A stretch of DNA of 64,000 nucleotides, from NCBI GenBank assembly GCA_016720595.1, contig JADKKI010000012.1:62001-126000 (forward strand). The letters are read 5' to 3'. The position numbers and the translations under genes were made by a program. The notes under the pieces are model-generated. The model searched no databases. It was not told the DNA's origin and saw only the letters and a list, made by a program, of their open reading frames with translations. Numbering within the stretch: position 1 is the stretch's first letter; each line of letters opens with the position of its first letter. Source of the stretch: Myxococcales bacterium (GTDB lineage Bacteria; Myxococcota_A; Polyangia; Haliangiales; Haliangiaceae). This document shows, one piece after another, positions 20,876 to 31,532 of this stretch.

Positions 20876-21951
20876 AGCACGACAGCCACCGCGGCCATGC
20901 TCCTGCCACACAGGAGCAGAAGCCGAGTGCTGCGCACGACCCGATCGATGATCAGGCGCAAGCGATCATCGCGCAGACTGGTGGCGACCCACACAAGCTC
21001 GCACAGCTCCTGCCGGCGCTGGCCGCGAAGGCTCGCGATGCGGTGCTCGCGATGGCGCAGCGGGTCTACGGCAACAAGTTCGTCACCACTGCACTCCAGC
21101 TCCAGGACGGAGGGGCGACCGGCGGTGCGCATCAGCGCACCGATGGCGTGCACGGCCTCGAGGGTGCCAAGTCGCTGGCCGACAAGGACACCGGCGCCAA
21201 GCAAGCGCCGAAGCTGCTCGGTGCCGCGCAGCAGGGACGCTATGGCGACACGTTCGGCGCGAACCGGTTCGGGAACGACCAGGGCGTGATCGACGGTGGC
21301 AAGAACCACAAGTTCGGCAAGGGCCGGACCAGCTCCGGGTTCGAGGACCACAGCGGCGATGCAGGGATGTTCGCGAACACCGGCGGCGCCGGTGTGGTTT
21401 CCTATCCATCATCCGGCACGCCATCAGGCGGTGCGAATCTGCTCGATGTCCCGGCAAAGGAAGGGACTGGCACCTCGACGCCGATGACCAACGGCGACAC
21501 CGCGGGCACCGCCGGCGGCGTGGCATCGGAGAAGCTGGGGGGTAGCGTGAGCTTCACCGGCGTGTCGATGGGAAAGGTCGGAGCAGGAGGCGGTGCTGCA
21601 CCAGCGGCGCGGGTGTCGCCGAGCACCCCCGGTATGTTTATCGCTCTGTCGAGCACTACTCCCCGCGAAGATCAGGACGCCGGCGGTGGCCCGGTGGTCC
21701 TCAGTCGCGCCGACGCGCACGGCGTGGGCAGCCAGCTCGATCGCCAGCTCGGCGCTCACCACCAGGCCGGCGGCAGCAATGATGGGCGCGGCGATACCGG
21801 CAACACCGCCGGTCACAACGCCGGAGGCGGGATGGTCGCCACCAAGCGCGAGACCCTGGGTGGTCGCGGTGAAGAGCTCGACCATGGCGGCTCGCTCAAC
21901 TACGACGCGATCCTCAAGATCAACGCGCTCGTGAACCCCGGACGGACGTAA
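20872..21951 (+). CDS. Glycine/alanine/threonine-rich protein coupled to the sigma factor
   Basis: A GTG at 20872, within GTGA spanning the sigma-factor stop, opens a 359-residue protein. Residues about 20-70 are helical (DDQAQAIIAQTGGD, LLPALAAKARDAVLAMAQRVYGNKFVTTALQLQ). The QRxYGNxxV piece resembles the QRxxGNxxVxR motif I know from proteins tied to extracellular contractile injection systems and DUF4157. The remaining 280 residues are low-complexity Gly/Ala/Thr/Asp without signal peptide or membrane helix. The reading frame is open upstream, but that is the shadow of the sigma gene. Function unknown. Translational coupling suggests both products are needed in fixed ratio. It converges on the next gene with one base between. 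Confidence 0.7.
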   Translation: MKHDSHRGHAPATQEQKPSAAHDPIDDQAQAIIAQTGGDPHKLAQLLPALAAKARDAVLAMAQRVYGNKFVTTALQLQDGGATGGAHQRTDGVHGLEGAKSLADKDTGAKQAPKLLGAAQQGRYGDTFGANRFGNDQGVIDGGKNHKFGKGRTSSGFEDHSGDAGMFANTGGAGVVSYPSSGTPSGGANLLDVPAKEGTGTSTPMTNGDTAGTAGGVASEKLGGSVSFTGVSMGKVGAGGGAAPAARVSPSTPGMFIALSSTTPREDQDAGGGPVVLSRADAHGVGSQLDRQLGAHHQAGGSNDGRGDTGNTAGHNAGGGMVATKRETLGGRGEELDHGGSLNYDAILKINALVNPGRT

Positions 21952-21952
21952 A

Positions 21953-22519
21953 TCAGTTGTTCGGACGCTCGCTGCGATCGAAGAACGCGGTGACCTTGAG
22001 GGTCATCTTGCCGTTGGCGACCTCCGGGCCGCCCAGCAAGATCCGCTCGGCATAGTCGCGCAACCCTGCCGGCGTCTCGAGCTCGGCGATGGTCCGCGTC
22101 ATCTCCTCCTCGGTGCCGCTCATGGTCAGCAGGCACTGATCCTGCCGGCACTCCACGGCATCGAGCCGGCCGCCGCGCAGGTACTTGAAGCGGGCCTTGA
22201 TGTCCGCCTCGGTCTCGGGCGCCCACGAGGGATCACGGTCCTCGGACTCGAAGGCCGTGGTCTGCGCCGGCACGGCAGCCGCGCTCCCGGTGGCTTGCGG
22301 GCGCTGGAGTGGCGTCGGGTCGATCTTGCCAGTGCGGCCGGCGGAGCCGGAACTCGCGGTGCCCGCGGCGCTGGTGGTGCCGGGGCCAGGGTGAGCTGAA
22401 CCTTCGGGAGCAATTTTGGCTGGGTCCTCGGCCGAGGAACCGCGGTCGCGCAGGGCGAACCACGCGATACCTCCGGAGATCGCCGCGACCCCGACGAGGA
22501 TGGTCCACCGTGCTGCCAT
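21953..22519 (-). CDS. Membrane-anchored hypothetical protein (188 aa)
   Basis: ATG 22519 gives 188 residues. An N-terminal helix WTILVGVAAISGGIAWFAL (about 5-23) is followed by a Pro/Ala/Ser/Gly linker to about 85, then a compact domain of about 100 residues beginning KARFKYLRGGRLDAVECRQDQC. It has two cysteines (ECRQDQC) in a pattern seen in many small myxobacterial exported proteins, where they likely pair. I do not recognise a named family. The start upstream would remove the signal anchor. It is divergent from the PBP gene (58 bp between starts). Confidence 0.7.
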   Translation of the reverse strand: MAARWTILVGVAAISGGIAWFALRDRGSSAEDPAKIAPEGSAHPGPGTTSAAGTASSGSAGRTGKIDPTPLQRPQATGSAAAVPAQTTAFESEDRDPSWAPETEADIKARFKYLRGGRLDAVECRQDQCLLTMSGTEEEMTRTIAELETPAGLRDYAERILLGGPEVANGKMTLKVTAFFDRSERPNN

Positions 22520-22577
22520 TTCGTCGGGTAGCGTAGCACTTGCCGTGTGCGCGCGCGTCGTGGCTAACTGAGCCGCC

Positions 22578-25130
<2,553 letters not shown>

Positions 25131-25724
25131 TCAGCGCTCGCGGACGCGACCGCAGGCGAGCACCTTGCCACCTGACGTCCGGCTGACGACGAAGTACGCA
25201 CCGAGCATCGAGAGCGGACCATCGAGACGCATGGCCACGGAGTCGTCGAGCACCCGGGCGACGCCGTTGCGATCTGACTCGAGCGCGACGCCATAGATCA
25301 CGGGGTTCGACGTACGCGAGTCGTCGTCGGGCGGTTGGCCGAGGCAACGATCCCGCTTCGCCAGCATGTAGGTCGCGTTGTTCGCGAGGCCGGTGACCAC
25401 GCCCAGGATCTTGGTCTTGTCGGCGAGCTGGACGAGGGTGAGCTGGCCCTCGACCGTGCTGCCCTTGACGGGCGCAAGCACCAGGATCGCGTGCGGGGGT
25501 ACCGGATCGGCCGGCGGCGCCGACGGTTCGTCGGGAGGCGACGCGGGCTCGCCGGGAGACGACGCGGCCTCGACCAGCGGCGAGGAGGCCGCATGGGTGG
25601 ACGAGGCGGCCGTGCGTGCGGCGCTCGGCTCCGCGGCCTGGTCCGGGAGCCCACCAGGCCGCTGCGGATCCACGCGCGGGCCACACGCGAGCAGCAACGT
25701 GACCGAGACGACGAACCGGTTCAG
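25131..25724 (-). CDS. Lipoprotein of unknown function, apparent CTG start
   Basis: The encoded N-terminus (L)NRFVVSVTLLLACGP is a clean lipoprotein signal with lipobox LLLAC. Working upstream in frame, the only codon that yields it is CTG at 25724, which lies in CTGA overlapping the stop of the preceding gene; no ATG, GTG or TTG lies at a suitable distance. The mature protein (197 residues in all) has a Pro/Ala/Ser/Glu-rich linker to about residue 85, then a beta-rich domain of about 110 residues (ILVLAPVKGSTVEGQLTLVQL) ending LACGRVRER. No family is recognised. Other starts upstream would place arginine-rich shadow sequence before the signal. Confidence 0.62.
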   Translation of the reverse strand: MNRFVVSVTLLLACGPRVDPQRPGGLPDQAAEPSAARTAASSTHAASSPLVEAASSPGEPASPPDEPSAPPADPVPPHAILVLAPVKGSTVEGQLTLVQLADKTKILGVVTGLANNATYMLAKRDRCLGQPPDDDSRTSNPVIYGVALESDRNGVARVLDDSVAMRLDGPLSMLGAYFVVSRTSGGKVLACGRVRER

Positions 25725-26167
25725 CCGAGCTCCAGGTGGCTGACGAGGCCGCTGGTAACCACGGCCCGCCCGGCGTGGCGTTGCTCGATCTCGGTGAGCC
25801 CGGCGCACAGGGCCCGCCGGCTGGCCTCGTCGGCTTGGCCGCGATCGACGAGCACGATCGCGCCACCGTCCCGGACGATCCGCGACCACTCACGCAGCGC
25901 GAGCTGCCAGGCGTCGTCCTCGGTAACATCGACACAGATCACGGCGGTGACCGAGCCTGCCGCGAGCGTGGTGGTGTCGGCGAGCGTGTCGCCGAGCTTC
26001 TTCGCGGCGCGCGGAGTCAGGCCCACGGCGGTGACGTCGTGCTTGGTCTTGAGCGCCGCCGCGAGCTTCGCGTTCCCGACCACGACGAGCTTGCCCTCCG
26101 CGCCCGCGGACGCGAGCGCCTCGGTGATCGCGGTGACCGCGGGGGTGACGAACAGGCCGTCGAGCAC
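25721..26167 (-). CDS. Class I methyltransferase-fold protein, incomplete motif set
   Basis: The 148-residue protein (GTG start) shows alternating strands and helices of a Rossmann fold: KLVVVGNAKLAAAL, then LAAGSVTAVICVDV and EWSRIVRDGGAIVLVDRG. The last two resemble motif IV and the R-[IV]-[LV]-[KR]-GG-x-[LIV] motif of SAM-dependent methyltransferases. The glycine-rich SAM loop (GxGxG) is absent (VVVGNAK) and the length is short, so binding of SAM is doubtful. It overlaps the following lipoprotein by four bases (CTGA). No signal peptide. Real coding is likely; the activity is uncertain. Confidence 0.6.
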   Translation of the reverse strand: MLDGLFVTPAVTAITEALASAGAEGKLVVVGNAKLAAALKTKHDVTAVGLTPRAAKKLGDTLADTTTLAAGSVTAVICVDVTEDDAWQLALREWSRIVRDGGAIVLVDRGQADEASRRALCAGLTEIEQRHAGRAVVTSGLVSHLELG

Positions 26168-26273
26168 GAGCGGACGCTAGCACGAGCGAACGCTGGCGAA
26201 TGAACGTGGGGCGCAGCACCCCGGAAACGCGGCGCGAAGGAAATCAGCGCCTTGGAGATCGCAAGTTGCTCAA

Positions 26274-26289
26274 GTTGAAACCGTCCCCT
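26274..26289. repeat. Short dispersed repeat abutting a stop codon, copy 1
   Basis: GTTGAAACCGTCCCCT occurs here and at 54526-54541. On the reverse strand both copies read GGGGACGGTTTCAAC directly after the stop codon of a gene (TGA here, TAG there). The remaining 121-bp gap upstream shows no gene. One 16-base match can arise by chance in this window, but the identical placement is striking. Confidence 0.4.
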
Positions 26290-27035
26290 CAATGCTCCCG
26301 CAGGTACTCGCAGCGCGGCGCCTCGATGTGCGGCGTGATCCACGAGACCCCGAGCAGCTGATCGAGCAGGAACCGGAAGTTGCCGTAGGTGACGACGAAG
26401 AAGTCCATCTTGCGCTTCTTGATGCCACCGCCGGTGTCATCGGCGCGGACGCAGCCGTCGTGGATCGAGCCGTCGGGGAGCTGGAGGCCGTCGAACTCGG
26501 GGATGTAGAGGGGCTCTCCGATCGGGATCACGCGTGGATCCACGGCGACCGACTTGAACGGGATCAGCGGGCGCTGGCCGGCGCCGCGGCCGAACGGATG
26601 CTCGTTGACGTCGAGCTGCTCGAAGCAGGTGCCATAGCCGTAGCGGCAGGCGCCGGTGTAGTTGATGACGCGACCGTCGCGCATGAGGCCCGAGCCCTCG
26701 AGCCGGAGCGACCAGGCGAACCGCTCGGGCACGTGCTGCATGAAGTACCCGTCGGGCGTGTAGAGCTCGACCCAGGTGTTGAGCGGGACCTGCGCCACAC
26801 GCCCGGCCTTGGGGACCGAGGCGCTCTTGGGATCGTCGTAGTCGGATTCGAGGGCGAGCCAGTAGAACCGGAGCGCCCAGCCCAGATCGTCGACGAGCGG
26901 ATAGCCGCAGCACAGCTTGTTCTTGCCGCGGAGGTTCGCCTTGACCTGGAGCGGGACGTCTTCCTTCCCGAGCTTGCTGTCGTCCGCGGCGGCGGTGCCG
27001 ACGAGTCCGATCAGGATCAGCGCAACGAGCCGCAC
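26289..27035 (-). CDS. Exported 3D-domain (MltA-like barrel) protein
   Basis: GTG 27035 gives 248 residues with a signal peptide (RLVALILIGLVGTAAA, cleavage before DDS). Residues about 160-215 form the 3D domain: SVAVDPRVIPIGEPLYIPEFDG, then DGCVRADDTGGGIKKRKMDFFV. The three conserved aspartates (VDP, DDTGG, MDFF) match the domain found in MltA lytic transglycosylases and in Rpf/YabG-like cell-wall proteins. This points to peptidoglycan cleavage outside the cytoplasm, though no other MltA domain is clear. Paired cysteines occur (CCGY, CRYGYGTC). An ATG at 27071 is in frame but overlaps the divergent gene start. A short dispersed repeat adjoins the stop. Confidence 0.78.
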   Translation of the reverse strand: MRLVALILIGLVGTAAADDSKLGKEDVPLQVKANLRGKNKLCCGYPLVDDLGWALRFYWLALESDYDDPKSASVPKAGRVAQVPLNTWVELYTPDGYFMQHVPERFAWSLRLEGSGLMRDGRVINYTGACRYGYGTCFEQLDVNEHPFGRGAGQRPLIPFKSVAVDPRVIPIGEPLYIPEFDGLQLPDGSIHDGCVRADDTGGGIKKRKMDFFVVTYGNFRFLLDQLLGVSWITPHIEAPRCEYLREH

Positions 27036-27069
27036 GCCCAGATCGTACGCCACGCGGTACAACCCGTCC

Positions 27070-29093
27070 ATGTCGGTGCACGAGCTGCGCGAGGCGACGA
27101 TCGCGTGCGGAGGGAAGGCCACAGGCCTCGCACGCCTGATCGCGGCCGGCCTGCCCGTGCCTCCCGGGTTCGTCCTCGACGACGGCGCGTTCCGCGAGGT
27201 CGCCGGCGAGCTCGATCCGCGCGACGAGACCGCGATCGGGCACCAGCTCGCGCAGGCCGCGGAGCGGATCGAGGCTGCCGTGTTGCCGGAGGCGCTGGTG
27301 CGCGAGGTCCTCGCGAAGGCCGCGGCGCTGGGGACGCTCGCGGTGCGCAGCTCGGCGACGATCGAGGACGGCGAGGCGGGGGCCGCAGCGGGGGTGTTCT
27401 CGTCCCGCCGTGCCGTCGAGCCCGCGGAGGTCTGGAGCGCGATCCGCGCCGTCTGGTCGAGCGCATTGACGCCGCTCGCCGCCGCGTATGCACGCCGCCG
27501 CACCGGGCCGATCTCGATCGGCGTGATCGTGCAGCAGTTCGTGCCCGGCGAGCGGCTCACCGTGTACACGCGCGCGCCCGGGAAGCCCGCGGGCGAGGAC
27601 GCGATGATCCAGCGCGGGACGGAGATCACCGTCGTGCCACGTACGCAGCTGGACCCGGCGCTCGTGCTCGCGCTGCGCGCGGAGGCCGCACTCGGTGCGC
27701 GCACGGGAGCCGATGTCGAGCTGGTCGGGTCAGGGGCCGCGCTCGTGATCGTGCAGGCGCGCCCGATCGTGCACCCCGTGGTCCGGCCCCGCCCTGCCGC
27801 TCCACCGTCGGTGATCGCGCCGCTGGTCGCGGACGGGCGGCACTGGACGTGGGACGTGACCCATAACCCGGATCCCCTGTCGCCCGCGCAGGCCGGGCTC
27901 GTCGCGCACGTCGATCGCGCGGGGATCGCGCCGTACTCGTTGCGCGTGTGCGCCGGCTATCTGTACGTCGCACCGCGCGGCGCGGTGAGTCGAAGGGTGA
28001 GCCGCCCCCGATCACGGCTGCGTCCACGCGCGAGGAGCTCGCCACCCGGACCTCCGTGCTCGAGAGCCGGCTCGCCGCAGCGCTCGGTGCCGAGGTCCCA
28101 CCGCTCGACGAGGCGATCGCGCGGTACCTCGCGTTCTACGCGATCTGGGCTGGCGAGCTCGGCCCGCTGATCCGAGCCACGCGCGCAGGGCTGACCGTCG
28201 CGCAGCTCGCAGGTGCGAGACCCTCGGCCGTGGAGGCCACGCTGCTCGCCACCGCGCGCGGCGAGCTCGACGAGCCGACCGCGCTCGCGCAGCTCGGCGT
28301 GCTGGCACCGGCCTGGGATATCGCGGTGCCGACCTATGGCGAGCGCCCCGGGGTGCTGCAGGCGGCGATCGCTCGTGCGCGCGCGATCGCAGCACCGCTC
28401 CCGATCGCGACGACCACACCGCACGCGACGACCACACCGCACGCGACGACCACACCGCACGCGACGACCACACCGCCAACCACTGCGAACGAACAGCGCA
28501 ACGACGCGGCGCGCGCCGCCGCCGATCTCGCCGAGCGCGACGATGCATGGTTCGCGCGTGCCCAGCTGCTCGTGCGGCGCGCGGTGATCGCCCGGGCGAT
28601 CGATCTCGGCATCGATGCGGACGACGCGTTCTGGATCCCACTCGAGGACCTCGCGCTCGAGGCCCTCGATCCCGACGATGTCCGCCGCCGCGCCTCCGCC
28701 GGCCGGAACGCCGCCGCGCGCGCCGGCCAGTGGACGATGCCCCGCTCGATCGGTGGGCCGGTCGAACCACCTGGACGGGCCCTCCACGGGATCGGAACCG
28801 GGCCGCGAGTCACGGGGAGGATCGTGCGCTTCGCCACGCTCGCCTCGACCGTCCGGATCGGCCCTGGCGACGTGGTCGTCACCCGAACCGTCACGCCAGC
28901 GCTCGCCATCCAGGTGATCGGCTGCGCCGCACTCGTGAGCGAAACAGGTGGGTTACTCGATCATGGCGCCGCGCTCGCACGCGAGCTGGGCATCCCATGT
29001 GTCGTCGGGTGCCACGAGGCGTGGAGCCTGCTCGGCGACGGCATGGTCGTCACCGTCGACGGGGACGCCGGATCCGTGGAGATCGTGAGCTAA
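27070..29093 (+). pseudogene. PEP-synthase/rifampicin-phosphotransferase-like protein, split by a frameshift
   Basis: The first frame, from ATG 27070, encodes a PPDK-type ATP-grasp domain (GGKATGLARLIAAGLPVPPGFVL, VRSSATIEDGEAG, VIVQQFVPGE, VIVQARPI). The homology continues past YLYVAPRG (near 27979) only in another frame (GESKGEPPPITAAST). That frame runs to 29093 and ends with the PEP-utiliser swivelling domain (ETGGLLDHGAALARELGIPCVVG, including the phospho-His). The two halves together give about 670 residues with no PEP-binding TIM barrel, the layout of rifampicin phosphotransferases and related small enzymes. The break may be a real mutation or a one-base sequencing error in the GC-rich CGCGGCGCGG. 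An 18-bp tandem repeat lies in the linker. Substrate unknown. Confidence 0.75.
28407..28477 (+). repeat. In-frame 18-bp tandem repeat (four copies)
   Basis: The unit GCGACGACCACACCGCAC occurs at 28407, 28425 and 28443 identically, and a fourth copy at 28461 is 17 bases, ending CC. In the second frame of the PEP-utilising gene it encodes ATTTPH repeated. The 18-bp period keeps the frame, so copy number can vary without disrupting translation, as in a minisatellite linker. Confidence 0.9.
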
Positions 29094-29115
29094 CTACAAC
29101 CAGACGAACAGGAAC

Positions 29116-29475
29116 TTAGTCCTCGTCGTCGTAGTCGGGCTCGTTCGGATCGGTATCGTCAGCCTCGTCAGGCTTGTCCACGGGGAGTGGCGTGCCGAGG
29201 CCGGCGTTCACTCGCTCGCGCAAGTCTTTGCCTACCTTGAAGAAAGGCAGGCGCTTCTCGGCGACGTGAACGGTCTCGCCGGTTCGGGGGTTGCGACCTT
29301 CGTAGGCCTTGTACTTGCGGACGGTAAAGGACCCAAAGCCGCGGATCTCGATACCTTCACCACGTTCCAATGCCTTCACCATCGAATCGAAGATGGTGTT
29401 GACGATCGCCTCCGCCTTACCAGCCGGCAGCTTCAACGTCTCGGAGATTTTCTCGATGAGCTCGGACTTGGTCAC
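29116..29475 (-). CDS. HU/IHF-family DNA-binding protein with acidic tail
   Basis: GTG 29475 gives 119 residues beginning VTKSELIEKISETLKLPAGKAEAIVNTIFDSM, then GIEIRGFGSFTVRKYKAYEGRNPRTGETV, with the DNA-intercalating GRNPxTGE arm and the usual F-K-xG-K-xLR end. The start fits GGAG six to eight bases upstream. The core is a normal 93 residues; an extra C-terminal tail of about 25 residues is very acidic (DEADDTDPNEPDYDDED). HU/IHF bends DNA and packs the nucleoid. The IHF-like N-terminus TKSELIE favours IHF-beta type, but the protein could also be an HU. It ends just before the PEP-utiliser gene on the opposite strand. Confidence 0.93.
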   Translation of the reverse strand: MTKSELIEKISETLKLPAGKAEAIVNTIFDSMVKALERGEGIEIRGFGSFTVRKYKAYEGRNPRTGETVHVAEKRLPFFKVGKDLRERVNAGLGTPLPVDKPDEADDTDPNEPDYDDED

Positions 29476-29549
29476 CCGTAACTCCGCGTAACTAGGACTA
29501 GCTAAACAAACCTGGGGGGGGATAGCAAGTCTAACGTCGCGAAAAGGCG

Positions 29550-30419
29550 TCACATGCCATCGGGCACGACCGGGAGCTCGTGCTCGTTGTCCGCCCTAAA
29601 TGCACGATATGACATGGGAAAACGGTAGGTTGAGCACCGATGGCGAGCGTAGAAGTCGACGAGATCTCTCCAGCCGATTTCTCCCGATTCCAGCCCACTT
29701 CGAACGGCTTGCGAGATCACGGTGCTGCATTTCTCGGCGCTGTCGGGTGGGCGGTGGCCGCGGGCGATCCGATCGTCGATGCCGACCATGCGCGGCGGGA
29801 CGAGGCTCAGGTACCAGGCGGAGAGCGGAGAGATCTCCACGGTCTCGACGCGGGTGACGACGAGCGAGACACCGTCGCGGTAGATGCACTCGACGCGGGT
29901 CTCGCTTCCGCCCTTGGTCATCACCATCGCGTTGAACGGCAGCGCCCGTGCGTCGGAGCAACCGCTGACGTTCGGCACCACCTGTGTCGTCACCGCGTAG
30001 CCGAGGTCCGACATCGTCGTGTTGTCGATCTGCAGGACCATCGATTCACCCGAGCGATCGGCGCGGAGCTTCAGGCCGGAGACCTCGATCCCAGGTTGTC
30101 CTACTTCGAGCACATGGCGGCCCTCGTCGACGCGATACACGAGCTTGCGCCCCATGTCGTCGAGCGTCGGGGTTCGCACTCCGGCGGCGGCCGCATCCTT
30201 GGCCAGATAGTCCTGATAGACCGCCGGCGATGCCGCGCTCTTGCTCAATAGCTGCCGCGAGGTGCCGACCGGGCCCGTGACGGGCTCGGGCTTCGGCGGG
30301 ATCGAGACGCTGCCACAAAACCGCACAGTTGTGATGCCGAGGACCAGCACCAAACCGGCAACCCCGACACCAAGTCGGAATTGTTCGTCGGAGATTCCCA
30401 CCGTGTCTCCACCATACAC
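29550..30419 (-). CDS. Hypothetical membrane-anchored protein (289 aa)
   Basis: The 289-residue protein has one N-terminal membrane helix (about 15-33, LGVGVAGLVLVLGITTVRF). It continues with a Pro-rich linker and a soluble domain of about 230 residues that is beta-rich up to about 190 (YRVDEGRHVLEVGQPGIEVSGLKL). A helical end with SAEKCSTVISQAVRSGLES follows. The start could be ATG 30419 or GTG 30401. I do not recognise the family. It precedes the HU gene on the same strand and diverges from the HEAT-repeat gene. Base composition is slightly lower in GC than its neighbours. Confidence 0.65.
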   Translation of the reverse strand: MYGGDTVGISDEQFRLGVGVAGLVLVLGITTVRFCGSVSIPPKPEPVTGPVGTSRQLLSKSAASPAVYQDYLAKDAAAAGVRTPTLDDMGRKLVYRVDEGRHVLEVGQPGIEVSGLKLRADRSGESMVLQIDNTTMSDLGYAVTTQVVPNVSGCSDARALPFNAMVMTKGGSETRVECIYRDGVSLVVTRVETVEISPLSAWYLSLVPPRMVGIDDRIARGHRPPDSAEKCSTVISQAVRSGLESGEIGWRDLVDFYARHRCSTYRFPMSYRAFRADNEHELPVVPDGM

Positions 30420-30458
30420 GTGCGGAATCGCTCGCGCGAAACGCGAAGTCAGAAAACA

Positions 30459-30488
30459 TTGACTCGGCTACTACGGACGGCGCCTAAT
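30459..30488 (+). promoter_or_regulatory. Possible sigma-70 promoter of the HEAT-repeat gene
   Basis: TTGACT at 30459-30464 and CCTAAT at 30483-30488 are separated by 18 bases. The -10 is four of six. The ATG at 30500 lies only about 11 bases after it, which would give almost no leader, so confidence is modest. It sits in the 80-bp divergent gap before 30500. Confidence 0.35.
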
Positions 30489-30499
30489 CGACCCAGGTC

Positions 30500-31417
30500 A
30501 TGCACGGAGGGCACCGACTTGCACGGATCGTGGCGCTGCTCCTGGTGGCAGCCGCCCTCGGTCGCGGAGCTCCGGCCTACGCCGATAGCGTCGCCGAGCT
30601 GAGCACGATGCTCTCGAGCTCGAGCGACAAGGCTCGGATCTCTGCCGTGGTCTCGCTCGCCCGCCTCAATGATCGTGCGGCCCTGAAGCCGCTGGTCACG
30701 GCGCTCCACGATCCAAACCCGCAGGTGCGTGCGCTCGCCGCCACCGCGCTGGGCCGGCTCGGGCACAAGGCCGCGCTCCCCGCGCTCAAGGGCGCCGCCG
30801 AGGATCCGGACGAGACCGTCCGCACCCGCGCGAAGGCCGCCGCGATCGCGGTCGCCAAGACCAACAAGCTCCCCGATCCGTTCCCGACCGCAACGCCCAC
30901 CGAGCCGGAGCTGGCCCAGGCCCGCAAGAGCGGTGGTCGCGCGGGGTTCGGCCGGCAGGCGCATGCGGTCGAGAACCACCCGGACCTGTTCGTCACGATC
31001 AACACCTCGGCGGATGACTCGCCGGGCAAGGCCGACAAGGTCACGCGGAAGGCGCACAGCGAGATCCTGCGCAAGACCTTGAGCGATTCGTTCAAGTCGC
31101 AGCCGATGGTCACGACCATTGCCGCCGATGCCCAGAAGTGGGGGCTCGATCCTCGCCACCTCGACCTCTCGGTCACCAAGCTCGAAGTTCAGCAGGCCGG
31201 CACGATGATCGAGGTCGAGGCGCAGCTCCGGCTCGCGATCTCCGACGACAACGGCAAGATGCTGTCGTTCCTCTCGGGTGGCGCGAAGGTCCAGGTGCCC
31301 AAGCGCACGTTCGATGCGAAGTACCTCCCGAACCTCCGCAAGGAGGCGCTCGAGAACGCGATGCGCGGCCTGTTCGACAAGCTGCTCGCGCACCTGCGCG
31401 ACCGCTCGCAGAGCTGA
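30500..31417 (+). CDS. Exported HEAT-repeat protein
   Basis: The 305-residue protein has a signal peptide (LARIVALLLVAAALGRGAPAYA, cleavage about residue 29). Three HEAT repeats follow (about 35-125: ARISAVVSLARLNDRAALKPLVTALHDPNPQVRALAATALGRLGH). A conserved-looking C-terminal domain of about 170 residues contains DLFVTINTSADDSPGK, IEVEAQLRLAISDDNGKMLSFLSGGAKV and KALRKEALENAM-like segments. HEAT repeats bind partner proteins. The C-terminal domain is typical of myxobacterial exported HEAT proteins without known role. It lies just upstream of the TonB-receptor gene (115 bp) on the same strand, which may or may not be functional linkage. Confidence 0.8.
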   Translation: MHGGHRLARIVALLLVAAALGRGAPAYADSVAELSTMLSSSSDKARISAVVSLARLNDRAALKPLVTALHDPNPQVRALAATALGRLGHKAALPALKGAAEDPDETVRTRAKAAAIAVAKTNKLPDPFPTATPTEPELAQARKSGGRAGFGRQAHAVENHPDLFVTINTSADDSPGKADKVTRKAHSEILRKTLSDSFKSQPMVTTIAADAQKWGLDPRHLDLSVTKLEVQQAGTMIEVEAQLRLAISDDNGKMLSFLSGGAKVQVPKRTFDAKYLPNLRKEALENAMRGLFDKLLAHLRDRSQS

Positions 31418-31435
31418 ACGGTTGCCCGCCCAGAC

Positions 31436-31451
31436 GGTGACCTCGGTCACC
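31436..31451 (+). promoter_or_regulatory. Palindrome GGTGACC-TC-GGTCACC upstream of the TonB receptor
   Basis: Seven-base perfect inverted arms with a two-base spacer form a symmetric site of 16 bp. An overlapping CTCGGT/ACCGAG pair extends the symmetry. It lies 82 bp before the ATG at 31533, in the intergenic region, as expected of a dimeric regulator's operator. No clear -35/-10 or -24/-12 element is near it. Confidence 0.4.
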
Positions 31452-31532
31452 ACCGAGATCGCCGATGCACTGGCGGTGATCGGATGGCGACCATCGCGTG
31501 ATCGCCGGCCGGTTAGCGGCTAGGCTTCCCAG

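Noticed and set aside
28407..28477. 18-bp repeats that might look CRISPR-like
   Set aside because: Units are contiguous with no spacers and lie in frame inside a coding linker, so they are a minisatellite.
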